Of a stretch of 64,000 nt of DNA, positions 22,561 to 33,859 are shown piece by piece. Origin of the DNA: Forficula auricularia (Eukaryota > Arthropoda > Insecta > Dermaptera > Forficulidae); NCBI GenBank assembly GCA_024734495.1, contig JALMQS010000898.1, forward strand, positions 1-64,000, in the 5' to 3' direction. The notes under the pieces were generated by a model. It made no database searches, was not told where the DNA came from, and worked only from the letters and a program-made list of their open reading frames with translations. The number at the start of each line of letters is the position of its first letter. Position 1 is the stretch's first letter. Both the position numbers and the translations under genes were made by a program.

Positions 22561-24744
22561 CAAAACCAATACATACAAATATCTAAAAAATAATACTTAA
22601 ATAAAATGATATTTCACTCACTTTTCTCTTTTGGGGTTGAATAGTGGTAAATCCTGAATAATGTTTTTAAGCATGTGTAAAAGGATAACCTTTGTAAACA
22701 AAAAACCAAGTCGATATCTCTTTTTGGCCTGAGATATTGAGGAATCCATGAAAACACATTTCAACCTCTCTCCCTAGTGGGTGCTTGCGTCATTGAAAGG
22801 AATATCTTTATTTGCATCAAGCGGAGGAATACCATATACTTCCCGAATCTTTTTTCTAGGTTCAGGGTTATAGTTGATGAGTGGACTTTTGTCTTTATTA
22901 TATAGAACAATTGTTATATAAGTGATATTTAAATATGTTTTTTTCGGAATTATTTGTTTTGAAAAACTAAACTATTGATTATTCAAAGGTGTTTTTTTGT
23001 TATTCTATTCCCTTTGATGAAATGAATTGATTGAATTCGTATTTCCTATTACATTTTTTTCCTACAAGTGCATGATCAAGAGAGCTTGAAGATTTTTCAG
23101 TTAATTTTTTGTTTTGTTTTCTTTTTTTTTTAGTTAAATTTCCAAAATTTAAGGTGATTGATCTTTAAGAATAAAAGAGTACAGGAACCATATCTCTCAC
23201 TCTAACCAATTGTTTTGTGATTATTTCTTAAAAAATTTACATTTTTGATTAGCGTATAAAATCATGGTTGAATTAATGTTTTGATTAAAATTATTATTTT
23301 TAATTGATACAGATTTAATTAACTTTTTGAATCAATTTTAGTAATTAGCTTTTTAAAATGAAGTTGAGGAATTCTTAGTTCGGGGGAGGTCAGAATCATA
23401 TTTAGAGTTTAGAAATATTTATTTATAAGAAATTTAAAATGATATGTTTATGAATAGTTGTTGGAGATTTTGCAAATTTTGGTATCCGCAACATTCTATA
23501 GAACTTTTTAATATGATTATTATTGAAATAAATATAAATATTGTTCTAAAGTAAAACTAAATTTTAAATGTCCTTGACATGCCCAAAATGGATCACTGAA
23601 ATTGCGACTGTCTATCTTATCTGGAAACCCATTTGTTATACTCAAATAGGTAAAGGAAATGTCCCAAAGAAGTCTGGATTTCATTCTTATATTTATTATT
23701 ATATTATTAACGTTATGAAATTATTTCTGGTTAGAAATAAAAGCAACACCAAGTTGATTATAAATTTTTAAAGGCTAGAGTAATTTATAGTGGGGATATC
23801 TTGGCACCCGAAGGTGAAATATAGGTATACGGCTAAAATACCTTTCTAAATGAAAATAAAGCAAAAAAAATTGATTATTATCTATCAAAAAATATTTTTC
23901 AATAAGTTTCTATCTAATCTTTCTGTGTTAAAGAATTTCTAATTAATATCATCTCTGTTTACATTGATTGATACTAATCAACTTCGTAGAAAATCTATCA
24001 AAAATATCTTTTTTGGAATTGACTAATATTTTGTCTATTATTAATGATCTTTGATCGTAAAAAAGATAGAATCTAGAAATAGATACTAATATAAAAGTAA
24101 AAAATTAAATTGAGTAATTCTTAAGTAAGATTACTAAAATAAAATAAGGAAATGCTATGATTGAATATTTTCATTTTGCGCTTCTTCTTTCATCAATTAG
24201 TCTAAAAATAAAATTAAAAAGGTTATTATACTAATGAGGAGAGCCTGAGGTATAAATTGGATAGTAGGAAACCTGCTCAGATATAGGGATCTAATTGTTT
24301 ATTACTGTGATTTATATTTAATTAATGAGATGTGGGATTCACGCAAAGGATTATGAGAAGCAAAATTAGGCTTTAATAAAAATATTTTTTTTAATTAGTC
24401 AAAGATAGCAATCATTAATTTGTTTTAAGCAGAGATGATAAGAGATTCATAGCAAAAAAATCATTGAATTAAAATAGATGTTAAGATAGAAAATCTATGT
24501 AGCCAAGAGTAGCACTAACGTTAAAGTAACGTTAATTAACTAATTGAATTTAGGTGTAGGTATTCAAATAATGTCCCTAATCAATAGAGTTAATTCTCTG
24601 GATTTACAAGATGTTATACGAATTGGAAAAAGATTAAACACTAATAATTTATTAAAATAATTATTAACCCGTTTGAGTATCTTTTTTTGAAAATTAGATG
24701 GATTTTTTTTTTAAATACAAAACGAAATATATCAATAAAGGATT
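22561..24744. other. Long AT-rich stretch, nothing recognised
   Basis: No supported gene, foldback or repeat match was found. The open frame at 23,568-23,771 has no domain and no splice context. Confidence 0.5.
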
Positions 24745-25205
24745 TAATTAAGGTCAAAAATCTAAGATTTTAGTAGAATATTTTTACATTGAAGGAGACA
24801 ATAAAAAAGTGTGTCTTCTTCTGGAATTATAAATTTTCAATTTATATATAATTAATTTATAATTCCACCAAAAGACACTATTTTATTGCCTCCGGCAATT
24901 TATAAAAATTCTGCTACTCTCGGCAAAAAGAAACTTTACATTTTTAAATTTTACATTGCATATCAGAGGGATTCATCCCCTCATGAGTCGAACCCGAGTT
25001 CTAACACGCTTGCTGGGCTTGTTAGTTCGACCCTCGAGACTTTCTTTAATGTATTGCGTATCAGAGTGTGTTTTTGTTTCAAGGGTCGAACTAAGAAACC
25101 CGCGCTGTTAGTACTCTGGTTCAACTCCTGAGGGGACGAACCCCTCTGATATGGAATGTAAAAATATTCAACTAAAATATTAGATTTTTACCTTAATTAA
25201 ATTCT
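24745..25205. mobile_element. Foldback element, family C, interrupted by a MITE
   Basis: Outer arms beginning TTAATTAAGG and containing AATCTAAGATTTTAGT are mirrored near 25,160-25,205. Inner arms share ATATCAGAGGGATTCATCCC and a tRNA B-box-like GTCGAAC segment. The same architecture, uninterrupted, occurs at 28,108-28,345. A second palindromic element (24,793-24,893: GGAGACAATAAAA...TTGCCTCC) sits in the left arm; half of it recurs at 40,615-40,690. Confidence 0.75.
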
Positions 25206-25965
25206 TTCTTAACTAAAAATTTAATTGAAAATTGTCAAGGCTGAAGTAAAATTGACCACTTTACATGATGACGGTAGAAGTGACCATTACTCATTGGAGG
25301 TTATGGTTTTCAGAAAAAATTTAAATCTTAAAGTATTGTTTTCAAATGATAGAGTGCCAAGATGGAGAAATTTTTGATTCCTTTGCTATATTATATATAT
25401 GCAACATACCCTCGAAAATGAAAATATCAAAAATTGCTTTAACGTGTTAAAACAATCTCGAAAAAAAAGGAAAGTCTTTAACTAGGGTTGGGTAAAATGA
25501 TTTATCTATTAAGTTAACGCAATAGGATGAACACCTTATCAACGCAAGAGCTCATCTCATCTAGCTTTTATTCATTGTATTATATCTTAGGAAGTTCATC
25601 TGATAGTCGGTTTTTATATATCGGAAAGGGCAAATAGTAATCAATATCGAGTTCAGTTTAATTTTTGTCTGTTAGTTTTTCTGTTAGAACATAACGGAAA
25701 AACTGATTCACGTAAATTAGTCAACTCGGTATTCAATTTCAAGTCAAATAAAGCAAATAAAGCTAAGAATATTAGTATTATATATATTATGAACTCAAGA
25801 AGAGAGCAGTCAAAAATAAAGCGGTTAAATATAACGAATTGTGTTTTGTTAAGTATCTTGTATTCAAGAATGTAGCTAGGTATTTTAAATTGTATTAAAG
25901 TAATTAAAAGAATTATTTATTAGTTGAATAAAAGATTTCACTGTCGATGGTAACAGAATTGTTTT
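25206..25965. other. AT-rich stretch, nothing recognised
   Basis: No gene or repeat could be supported here. Confidence 0.5.
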
Positions 25966-26105
25966 ATTTTAGGTTAAAAATAAAATAAAATGAGAGAGTC
26001 TTCTGTTTTTTAAATAAAATAATTTTAATTAATAATTAATAATTAAAAATTATTTTATTTAAAAAACAGAAGACTCTCTCATTTTATTTTATTTTTAACC
26101 TAAAA
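25966..26105. mobile_element. Near-perfect short palindrome (MITE-like)
   Basis: Two arms of about 68 bp containing GAGAGAGTCTTCTGTTTTTT and its complement meet around an AATTAATAATTAATAATT centre. There is no coding capacity. Confidence 0.85.
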
Positions 26106-26639
26106 GAATTATTATTTTATACCCTGAAATTACCTAAATTAAAATACGTAAATAATAATAACTTAAAAAAAAATAACAAATTTTCCATTTTTGAAAAAAT
26201 GACATAATAATAATTTTGTGAAATTTGCTCACTATATAAGAAAAATAGTAAGTAGTGTTTAATTGTAGAATTACAGAAATGATAAATTATGAGAAAGGAT
26301 TTGAGATGTTCAGTTTTTCATTTGCAGTGTTTCAGAAGCCTTACAAATGGAATTAATTGACCTACAATGTAATATTGAACTAAAAAATATATACCCCATG
26401 ATTCCAAAAAAATTTTATACTAAGTACATAACAGCGAAATTTTTTCTTAATAATAGATATTTTCGCGGAAAAATGGTTATACTTTTGGATCTAAATACGC
26501 TGTGAAGCTTTATTTTCTAAAATGAAATATAATAAACAATATTGAAGCGTCAATAACCATCGTAAATATGAAAAACTAGTTAAGGTGTGCAATTTCAACA
26601 ATCGAAATAGATTTAGAAAAATTAATCTGACCAAAAACA

Positions 26640-27130
26640 TAAATGTGAAAAAAGGCCAAGTTCGGTACCAACGGTACATAACGCCGACAAAAGAGTTGAA
26701 ATCTAAACGGGTACTGCAAGTTCCATAGCACTTGCTTAAATCATAGCTATAGGGATGAACAACGATCTTCAATTGATTTAAAAGAAAATTTGTTATGTTC
26801 TTTGATATTAAATTTATAACTCTGCAAGTTATAATAGTGAATAAATTAAGTTTAACGTGATGATATTTAATACAAGCTTAAAATTTATCTAGTTGTTCTT
26901 ATTTTATACTACAAACAATTTAGTTGGATATAAAACTTGCCAAGTTATAAATTTAATATCAAAGAACGTAACAAATTTTCTTTAAATCAATTGAAGATCG
27001 TTGTTCATCCCTATAGCTATGATTTAAGCAACTGCTATGGAACTTGGTACCCGTTTAGATCTCAACTCTTTTGTCGGCGAAGCCGTTTGTACCGAACTTG
27101 GCCCCTTTTTCACATTTATGTTTTTGGTCA
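26640..27130. repeat. Inverted pair of a dispersed repeat, family D
   Basis: A block containing CAATTGAAGATCGTTGTTCA and CGTTTAGATCTCAACTC occurs in inverted orientation at about 26,640-26,830 and 26,935-27,130. Further copies are at 34,575-34,830 and, mirrored, about 63,030-63,280. Each copy has a short open frame across the same bases, but indels and no recognisable domain argue against coding. Confidence 0.75.
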
Positions 27131-27236
27131 GATATCATTAATTTTTGAAAAGTTTTATCCTTTAATTTATCTAAATAATTACATTTAAACATTTATATTA
27201 ATAATAATTAAATATTTCTCATAAAATATCTGTTAA

Positions 27237-27610
27237 AAACCCGGTCGGTTTTTCATAAATTTCACCCCTTCATTTCGGACCCCGAAGAAGGGAAAGTTTC
27301 GCTTTTTCGATTTTTCCCTTTAATTGTAGCCCAAACTCTACCAGTATGCCAAATTCTAGGATCAGCGGAAGTACTTTAGGTTTTTGATATCAGTCAGTCA
27401 GTCAGTGTAAAAAATGGCACTTTTCAGAGCTTAATAACTCAATAACTATATTAGATTTATTCATTAAATTTGGGATTCTAGGTGTTCTAGTGGGTTTTAT
27501 TAGGCATGCAAAATTTCAAGTGTCTAAGTCTAATAGTTTTTGAGTTATGGGGGGGTCGAAAATAGCTTGAAATCTCTCGTGTAAATATACACATGGCCGG
27601 TGCGTCGCCC
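27237..27610 (+). repeat. Dispersed-repeat-like block with CAGT tetramers
   Basis: The block runs from ACCCGGTCGGTTTTTCA through a (CAGT)n tract near 27,390 to GCCGGTGCGTCGCCC. The composition is transposon-like and non-coding. No second copy in the window confirms it. Confidence 0.35.
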
Positions 27611-28107
27611 GTTTTTTCGAACTTGGCTGACACACTGACGTGTGTCTAGATTAAGCGAAAAGAAACGCAAATATAAGATTGAAAGAAATAGCATTTGTAT
27701 ATTTTTGTTATTTTAAAATAAAATTTGAAATATTGTTTAGTCTATGCGACTTAACTAATATAATTTTGATTGTTAATAATGTTTTTATGTTTATAAGCTA
27801 CCATAGAAAAATATTTTGTTGTTGGTTCAATGTGTGTTTTATTTTCATATCTGGTTGAAGCATTGTTTTTTTCACATTTACATTGTTTGAACACTTTGAG
27901 CGTTTCTCTGTATTCAAATTAATCACTTATAATAAAAATCAATTACGAAATTCAGTGTAAAGTCGGATTTCGAAAAGAAATACTGAAAAATAATTGCAAT
28001 TATTCTTATTAATATAAAAGTAAAGATTTGAGCATCTTATTTTTTGAAGAGTTGGAATGTTTTTCAAAAAATGAGCTCGGGTTGAGATTAACAAATCAAT
28101 TTTAAAC

Positions 28108-28345
28108 TAGAAAGAATTTAATTTTTAGGACAGAATCTAAGATTTTAATAGAAATATTATTAAATTGCGATATCAGAGGGATTCATCCCCCAGAGTCGAA
28201 CCTGAGAACTAACCTGTGAGCTAACTGCCCGGAAAGCAAGTTAGTTCTCAGGTTCGACTCCTGGGGGATGAATCCCCTCTGATATCGCAATTTAATAATA
28301 TTTCTATTAAAATCTTAGATTCTGTCTAAAATTAAATTCTTTCTA
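28108..28345. mobile_element. Foldback element, family C, intact copy with B-box-like cores
   Basis: Perfectly mirrored arms of about 105 bp (28,109-28,213 and 28,240-28,344) surround a 26-bp loop. Each arm contains GGTTCGACTCC-type sequence that fits the tRNA B-box consensus GGTTCGANTCC, plus GATATCAGAGGG. The arms begin TAGAAAGAATTTAATTTT, so a TA target is possible. There is no open frame. A diverged relative is at 24,745-25,205. Confidence 0.85.
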
Positions 28346-29069
28346 TTCTTATTAATGTGCAGCTCTTGAAATTTTTTAGGTCGTCAATGCGGGCAGCGGG
28401 ATTATTTGGTTGGCCAAACCTGATTTAAACATTTCTAAGCTGGAATAAGAAAACAAAAATGAAAATTCTGCCATATGTAAAACATTTCTTTTTTAGTTCC
28501 AATTATTTCATGTTTGGTGTGGTAAATCGTCTTCAAATTTTAATAGTGTGTTTATTATGCTTTTAATGAGTTATATTCCAAGTTTCGAAGACTTCTTGAA
28601 TTTTTGCATTTGTGAAAGAACTACCTTAATTGTAATCTTAAGCTGAATGAATAAGTCAGTGGTTTATAGATTTTCACAGATTTTGTATGCCATCTGGCTT
28701 TGGAGGCGTAAACGTTGACAGAGACAATAAGCATGTGGGCAGAGAGGTCTGCGAGATATGGGCGTACGGTCAAGATAAACAATAAGGAAGTTTCGAACAA
28801 ATAACATAGGAATAAAAAAATACATAATTAAAAACAACATATGGAGGAAATTACATTATTTTAGTTACCAAGAGAATATTTTTTATGATATAAATGCGAG
28901 AATGTCCAACCCTTATAGAAAGGAATGACCCCTCGGACGTAAAAAGAATTTCATTTAGCAAAGGATGAAAGTAAAATAAATAGATGAGCTAACACAAACT
29001 TCTTGGAGAGCATTTTTTCGACAAAGGTTAGAAGTAGAAAATTGATGAAAGGCAACCTAAGGATAAAAA
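28346..29069. other. Unassigned stretch
   Basis: Mixed sequence with no open frame of note and no repeat match was found. Confidence 0.45.
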
Positions 29070-29660
29070 AAAATAAGCTGACGTGTTCTGATGTGGCCAT
29101 CCACTTGACTTTACTATACAACCTGGCCCCTCCCTTATATTTAATATTTAATAAAATTATTTGTAATCATGTAGGGAAGGGGGGTTAGTTTTTGTATTTT
29201 TAGATTACTGTGGGCCACTGATTATGTATACAAAATAAGGTTCAGGTTGAACAAGAGCCTATATTTTCATTTTTTGATCGGTACCACCCCCCCCATTTTG
29301 GGCGGTTAGTTTTTGCATTTTTAGATTACTGAGGTCCCACTGATTATGTATACAAAATTTGGTTGAGTTTGGTACAAGAGCCTAGACTTTCATTTTTTGA
29401 CCATTCGCCCCCCCCCCCCCCCCCCCCATTTTGGGAGGTTAGTTTTTGTATTTTTAGACTTCTGGAGTCCCAGTGACTCTGTATACAAAATTTGGTTGAG
29501 TATGGGTATAAGGACCTAGATTTTAATTTTTTGACCCCCCCTTTGGGCGGTTAGTTCTTGCATTTTTAGACTTCTGGGGTCGCACTGATTATGCATACAA
29601 AATTTGGTTGAGTTTGCTCAAATGGCCTAGATTTTTAATTTTTACCCCCCCCTCCACCCC
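29070..29660 (+). repeat. Family B repeat leading into a ~110-135 bp tandem array
   Basis: The first 130 bp match 11,135-11,275. Four diverged tandem units follow, each starting GGTTAGTTTTTGCATTTTTAG or similar (about 29,183, 29,303, 29,437 and 29,550). Each unit contains TATACAAAATTTGGTTGAG and ends in a C-rich run of 7-20 bases. Unit length varies with the C runs. No coding is seen. Confidence 0.8.
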
Positions 29661-30779
29661 TTAATTTTTTAACGATATGCACCAAAATCTATCAGCTCTT
29701 AATCTCAATGGACCAAAACTACGTGGGAAATTTGTTTTCCATATTTCCCACTAGTTTTTGTGCTACCTCGTCTACAAAAATTTGGTAACGCACAGACTAA
29801 GAGACAGACTAACAGACATTTTGACAAAACAATTATTATCTCGAAAAATATAATTTTTTTCGATGTTCCCTTATTAGGGCTTTTTTGTGACCATAAACTG
29901 TATGGTAAAGTAAAAAGTTTTCTTCATGGTTTCGCTCAATTTTTTCATCAAAATAGTTTCAGCCGTTTTTGAGAGATTTCGAAAAAAAGCCCACTTTTTT
30001 CAAATTCAAATTTCTTTTGAAATGTTTTCCATAAAGTGATTTAAAACTATTTCCGTCTACTCGAGTCAAAGTATTTATTTCATTCGATTTTTGTTTACTT
30101 TTGTGTTTAAAAATGTCAGAAACGTGGAGAAAAATAATGTTCAACCATGATTTTATTTCTCTGTGTTTGAAATGCAATATTCATGATAATGCAGAAACAG
30201 AAAGTAGTAGAAAAATCATTCTGGTGCCGAAATCTTTAAACTTTTAAGTCGAAGAATTGATTATATTTTGAACTTTTTATATTCAAAACTAGAGGTTTAA
30301 TCATGTAAAAAATCTGAAAACATTGAATTGTGTCTAATGGGGAGATATCGAGAGGTTGTAACGAACAAACTCAAATTTGGCATTTTTGTATTAATAAATT
30401 ACACCTGTGAGGTCAGTTTAACAGCATAAACCATTCGCAGTCGAAAAATTATCAAATTATTAAAGCATATAGAGTTTTGAAAAAGTTTACTCTTTTTCCT
30501 CTATTTTTTTTTATTTGCGCAATTAGAAAATTGATTAATTTCTGATAATAATTCGAAAGTGAGATTGAAATAAGATTGAGGAGAAATTAAGATAGCTGAA
30601 TTAAATGTTATATCAACATTTTAGATGGATCAGCATTTCTAACTACATTATTTATTGAAAGCCTTTTGAAGTAAATGGTAGGGCAATTTGCACTAAAACT
30701 TGCTGTCAACATTTAACTGAAGTTTTAAACCTTAATTCGATAAAATTTAGCGGGATGACATTCAGAACAATGGTTGAAT
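29661..30779. other. Unassigned AT-rich stretch
   Basis: This may be a continuation of the preceding repeat to about 30,000. The open frames at 29,760 and 29,959 have no recognisable domain. Confidence 0.4.
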
Positions 30780-30945
30780 AAGGACTTAGGGCCGGTTGTA
30801 TGTGGCAAAGTAAATGCTTTTTACCACTAACAAACGGTAGATGGTAAATGGAGGCACTGGGATGGCCAATCAGATGGCAGGCACTTAAAGTATAATATTA
30901 ATTATTAATAAATGAATAAGGACTTAGGGCCGGTTGTATGAGGCA
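30780..30945 (+). mobile_element. Harbinger-type MITE end, tandemly duplicated
   Basis: TTAGGGCCGGTTGTATG occurs twice, with GGGCC starting at 30,789 and 30,927. GGGCCGGTTG preceded by TTA is the usual form of PIF/Harbinger termini next to their TTA target. The upstream bases TGAATAAGGACTTA are also duplicated, pointing to a 138-bp tandem duplication. Confidence 0.55.
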
Positions 30946-31064
30946 TTTTTTCATTCTGAAACTTTTGGGCCCAGGCACGTTATAAATTTACATGAAGCTA
31001 AAAAAATTTATTTTTGACAATGCTTGGTTCGATCACATATGTGTACCGAATTTTGTGTATAACT

Positions 31065-31115
31065 CCTAATTAACTGAAGATGGCCAAATAAATTCAGGCC
31101 GAAACGTTTTATTAA
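31065..31115 (+). ncRNA. Candidate hammerhead-like motif, solitary copy
   Basis: CTGAAGAT is followed by stem II GGCC/GGCC around AAATAAATTCA, then GAAACGTT. The outer stem is weak here (AATTAA against TTATTAA). AACCC and A-rich sequence follow. The layout equals the copies in the foldbacks, but this one stands alone. Confidence 0.45.
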
Positions 31116-31259
31116 ACCCAGTGATTCCATCTTTGGCTGATATCTCCTCCTTCATTTAATATAATAAAATATAAAGTATTTGTATTATATGTCGAATTTG
31201 ACCCCTGAGCGTTTGAGTGAAACCTTATGGTTCCGCGGAACACAGGTTGAAAAACACTG
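31116..31259 (-). mobile_element. hAT-type terminal fragment
   Basis: On the minus strand the sequence starting at 31,259 reads CAGTGTTTTTCAACCTGTG and continues GTTCCGCGG, a common hAT terminus. The opposite end was not found. Confidence 0.5.
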
Positions 31260-32229
31260 CCCTAAAAGAAAGTGAAAGTAAAAAAGTGAATCCCATCTTA
31301 GAAATATAGTAGTGAGTTCCTTCCTGAAAGTGAGTCTTATTATACATCCAACAATTTATAAAAATAAATAAGTCATTATTCAAAATTTGATCAGTATGAA
31401 AAAAAAGACATAAACCAAACGTGCCACTTAGCCTGATTAGGGGCTCGATAGGTTCACCGACACTTTTGGTGCTGAGCCAAACAACTTAAAATATTACATA
31501 TAGTAAACAGATGTTTCTACGTCAAAATGACGATCATTTCACTAAAATGAGAAAAAATAGTATTAAATAATTTTTCTATGTCATCTGTTTATAATCATAT
31601 TAAAAAGTTCTGGAATGTTGAGGATACCGAAACTTGCAAACCTCTATCTCCAGTAAATATACATTTTCAAGAAATTCATAAACTTATCATCATTCTAAAT
31701 TTCTTATAACTAAATATTCCTAAACTCTGGCTCAAAATATTTAGAAATTATCAAATAATATATATTATCATTAAATTAAAAGAGTTGAAAATGTGATGGT
31801 TTTGTGATTTATTAAGATTTAAAATGTTCTATAAATATACCATAAGTAAAGTGTAACTATTTATTATGAAAAATTCAAAAATTTAGTTCTTAATGGTTTT
31901 CAAGTAAATTAACGACTGACTATTTTAAAATTAAAAAGTTTTTATTGATGAGATTAGCAAAGTTGTTGATTTTATAAGATAAAGATGGTTCGAGAATCTT
32001 TGGACTAATCCATTTCTAAGAACTCTCAATATACATATATAGTAAGATCGGAAATAACTAAGAGTTCTATAGACAAGTCATAGCTTGCTTATAGCAGTAG
32101 AATTAGGAGAAATTTAAGATTTTCTTATAGGACAGGCTGATTCATTTTAAGTCACAAGATTTAATTTCTGACTCCTAACCTCACTCACACAAAACAGTAT
32201 CCGTTTGGGCAAGGTCCCAAAATATATTT

Positions 32230-32393
32230 TTAAAAAAATCTAATGTTGAATTTGAAAAATAACGAAAATGATGCCGTATTCGATGAAATTTGCAAGAAAA
32301 AAAAAAAAAAAGGAAAATTAAAATAAAATTTCAAAAAATGAAGCGTCCTTTTTTGGACAGCATCCCTGGTTGAAAAGTCACCAACCGCCACTG
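32230..32393 (-). mobile_element. Transposon terminal fragment (CAGTGGCGG end)
   Basis: On the minus strand from 32,393 the sequence CAGTGGCGGTTGGTGACTTT looks like a DNA-transposon end of the CAGTGGCG type. A 62-codon frame overlaps it without recognisable domains. No partner end is seen. Confidence 0.4.
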
Positions 32394-33859
32394 ATACTAT
32401 ATATTTAATAAAATTCAAAGTAAGTTATTAAAAAAAATTCTAAGAACGACCTACTTTAATATTCAATTTTATTATTTTATTTGGTTGGAACATTCAACAG
32501 AAAATTCACTTAACAATAACTACTTCAGGCATGATCAAAAAGGATTAGCACGATCACAAGAGACCCAAAACGTACAATAATATCGAATAAGGAAGCGGTA
32601 TAAACACCTTGTTTATAAAATCTTTTTCATCCGACTTACACTTGAGCTATTATTTAAATCAAGCAAATATATAATACTATAGAGGTCTCTTTTAGGGAAA
32701 TATTTAGTTCCATTTCATGGATCGTTAAATTAATAAAATATTTCATGAATGGTGGGATTAAATTCCTTATTCCTGCAGAGAGAGACTTTAACTGTTTTTC
32801 CAATAGTGTAATCGATAGCTTAAATCTCTATTTGCTTCTTTCCTCCATTTGCCACTTTTAAACCACGTCTAACTCGATATGTTTCTTGTTTTTTAAATAT
32901 CTTTCTTTCCTTACTGGAATAGTTCTTGAATATTTCATTTTTTTCATCAAGCTTGATTTATAAAAAAACGGGAAATGTTTATGTAGGTATATAAAATAAA
33001 ATAAATTATTTAAAAAATCTTATTCTAAAACTTCTTATACCGACTACGTTATAATTGAATGTATTTTTAAAGAATTTTGTTTATTTTCAAAATATACAGA
33101 CAATATCTAACATTTTATTACGTTTAGTAGGTATATCTAGGTGTATAACATCTACGCCAAATTTCTATCTATTTTTTATTTATCAATTTTTTTATTTCCA
33201 TATAAACTTTTATATTTTGCTATTTTTTAATTGAGCTTTGGATTTATATATCTATTTTTTATGGATTCGTCAATTTCTACCTGGATATTTTATATAACGT
33301 CTTTGGCATTTCAAACCACTCATTCTGATAGATTTCGAAAGTAAACAATTCATTTCACGGTTATTTTTTGGGGCTGAGTGAAGAAGTAAAAAACACTGTG
33401 GGTACTTTTGGATTAGCCTATTCTGTCTTCCAAATCATTATCTTTTTGTCTGTCTTCTTCTGAAATTGTTTCGTAGGGAATAAAGGGCGATACATTTGGT
33501 CGTAACAATCCTTTACACTATTTAGAATCCTAACGGTATTAATTATAAAATTAATGATGGAAAAAAAGAAAAATAGGTAATAATTAATATCTGTATTTCT
33601 CTAGATATAATTTCTCAAAATCTCATTCTATCGTCTAATTCTTATAAATCTGGTTATGTACGCTATGATTCACCTGATCCGAATCAACATACCTACTTAC
33701 TTACAAGAAATTAATTCATTAGGATCTCATCTGTGGATTTTAACTCAGTTGAGTTCTTTATCATCGGGCGTGGCTATTCGCTTTTTATGTCTTGAACTTA
33801 AAATGGTTCCGAAAAAGTTCGAAATTTAGACCTCATAAGACCTAAAACACATTTAAACA
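32394..33859. other. AT-rich stretch, nothing recognised
   Basis: No supported gene or repeat was found. Confidence 0.45.

Noticed and set aside
26491..27188. Repeated peptide around VVHPYSYDLS in four places
   Set aside because: The frame lies in a dispersed DNA repeat, copies have indels, and no domain or splice context supports coding.
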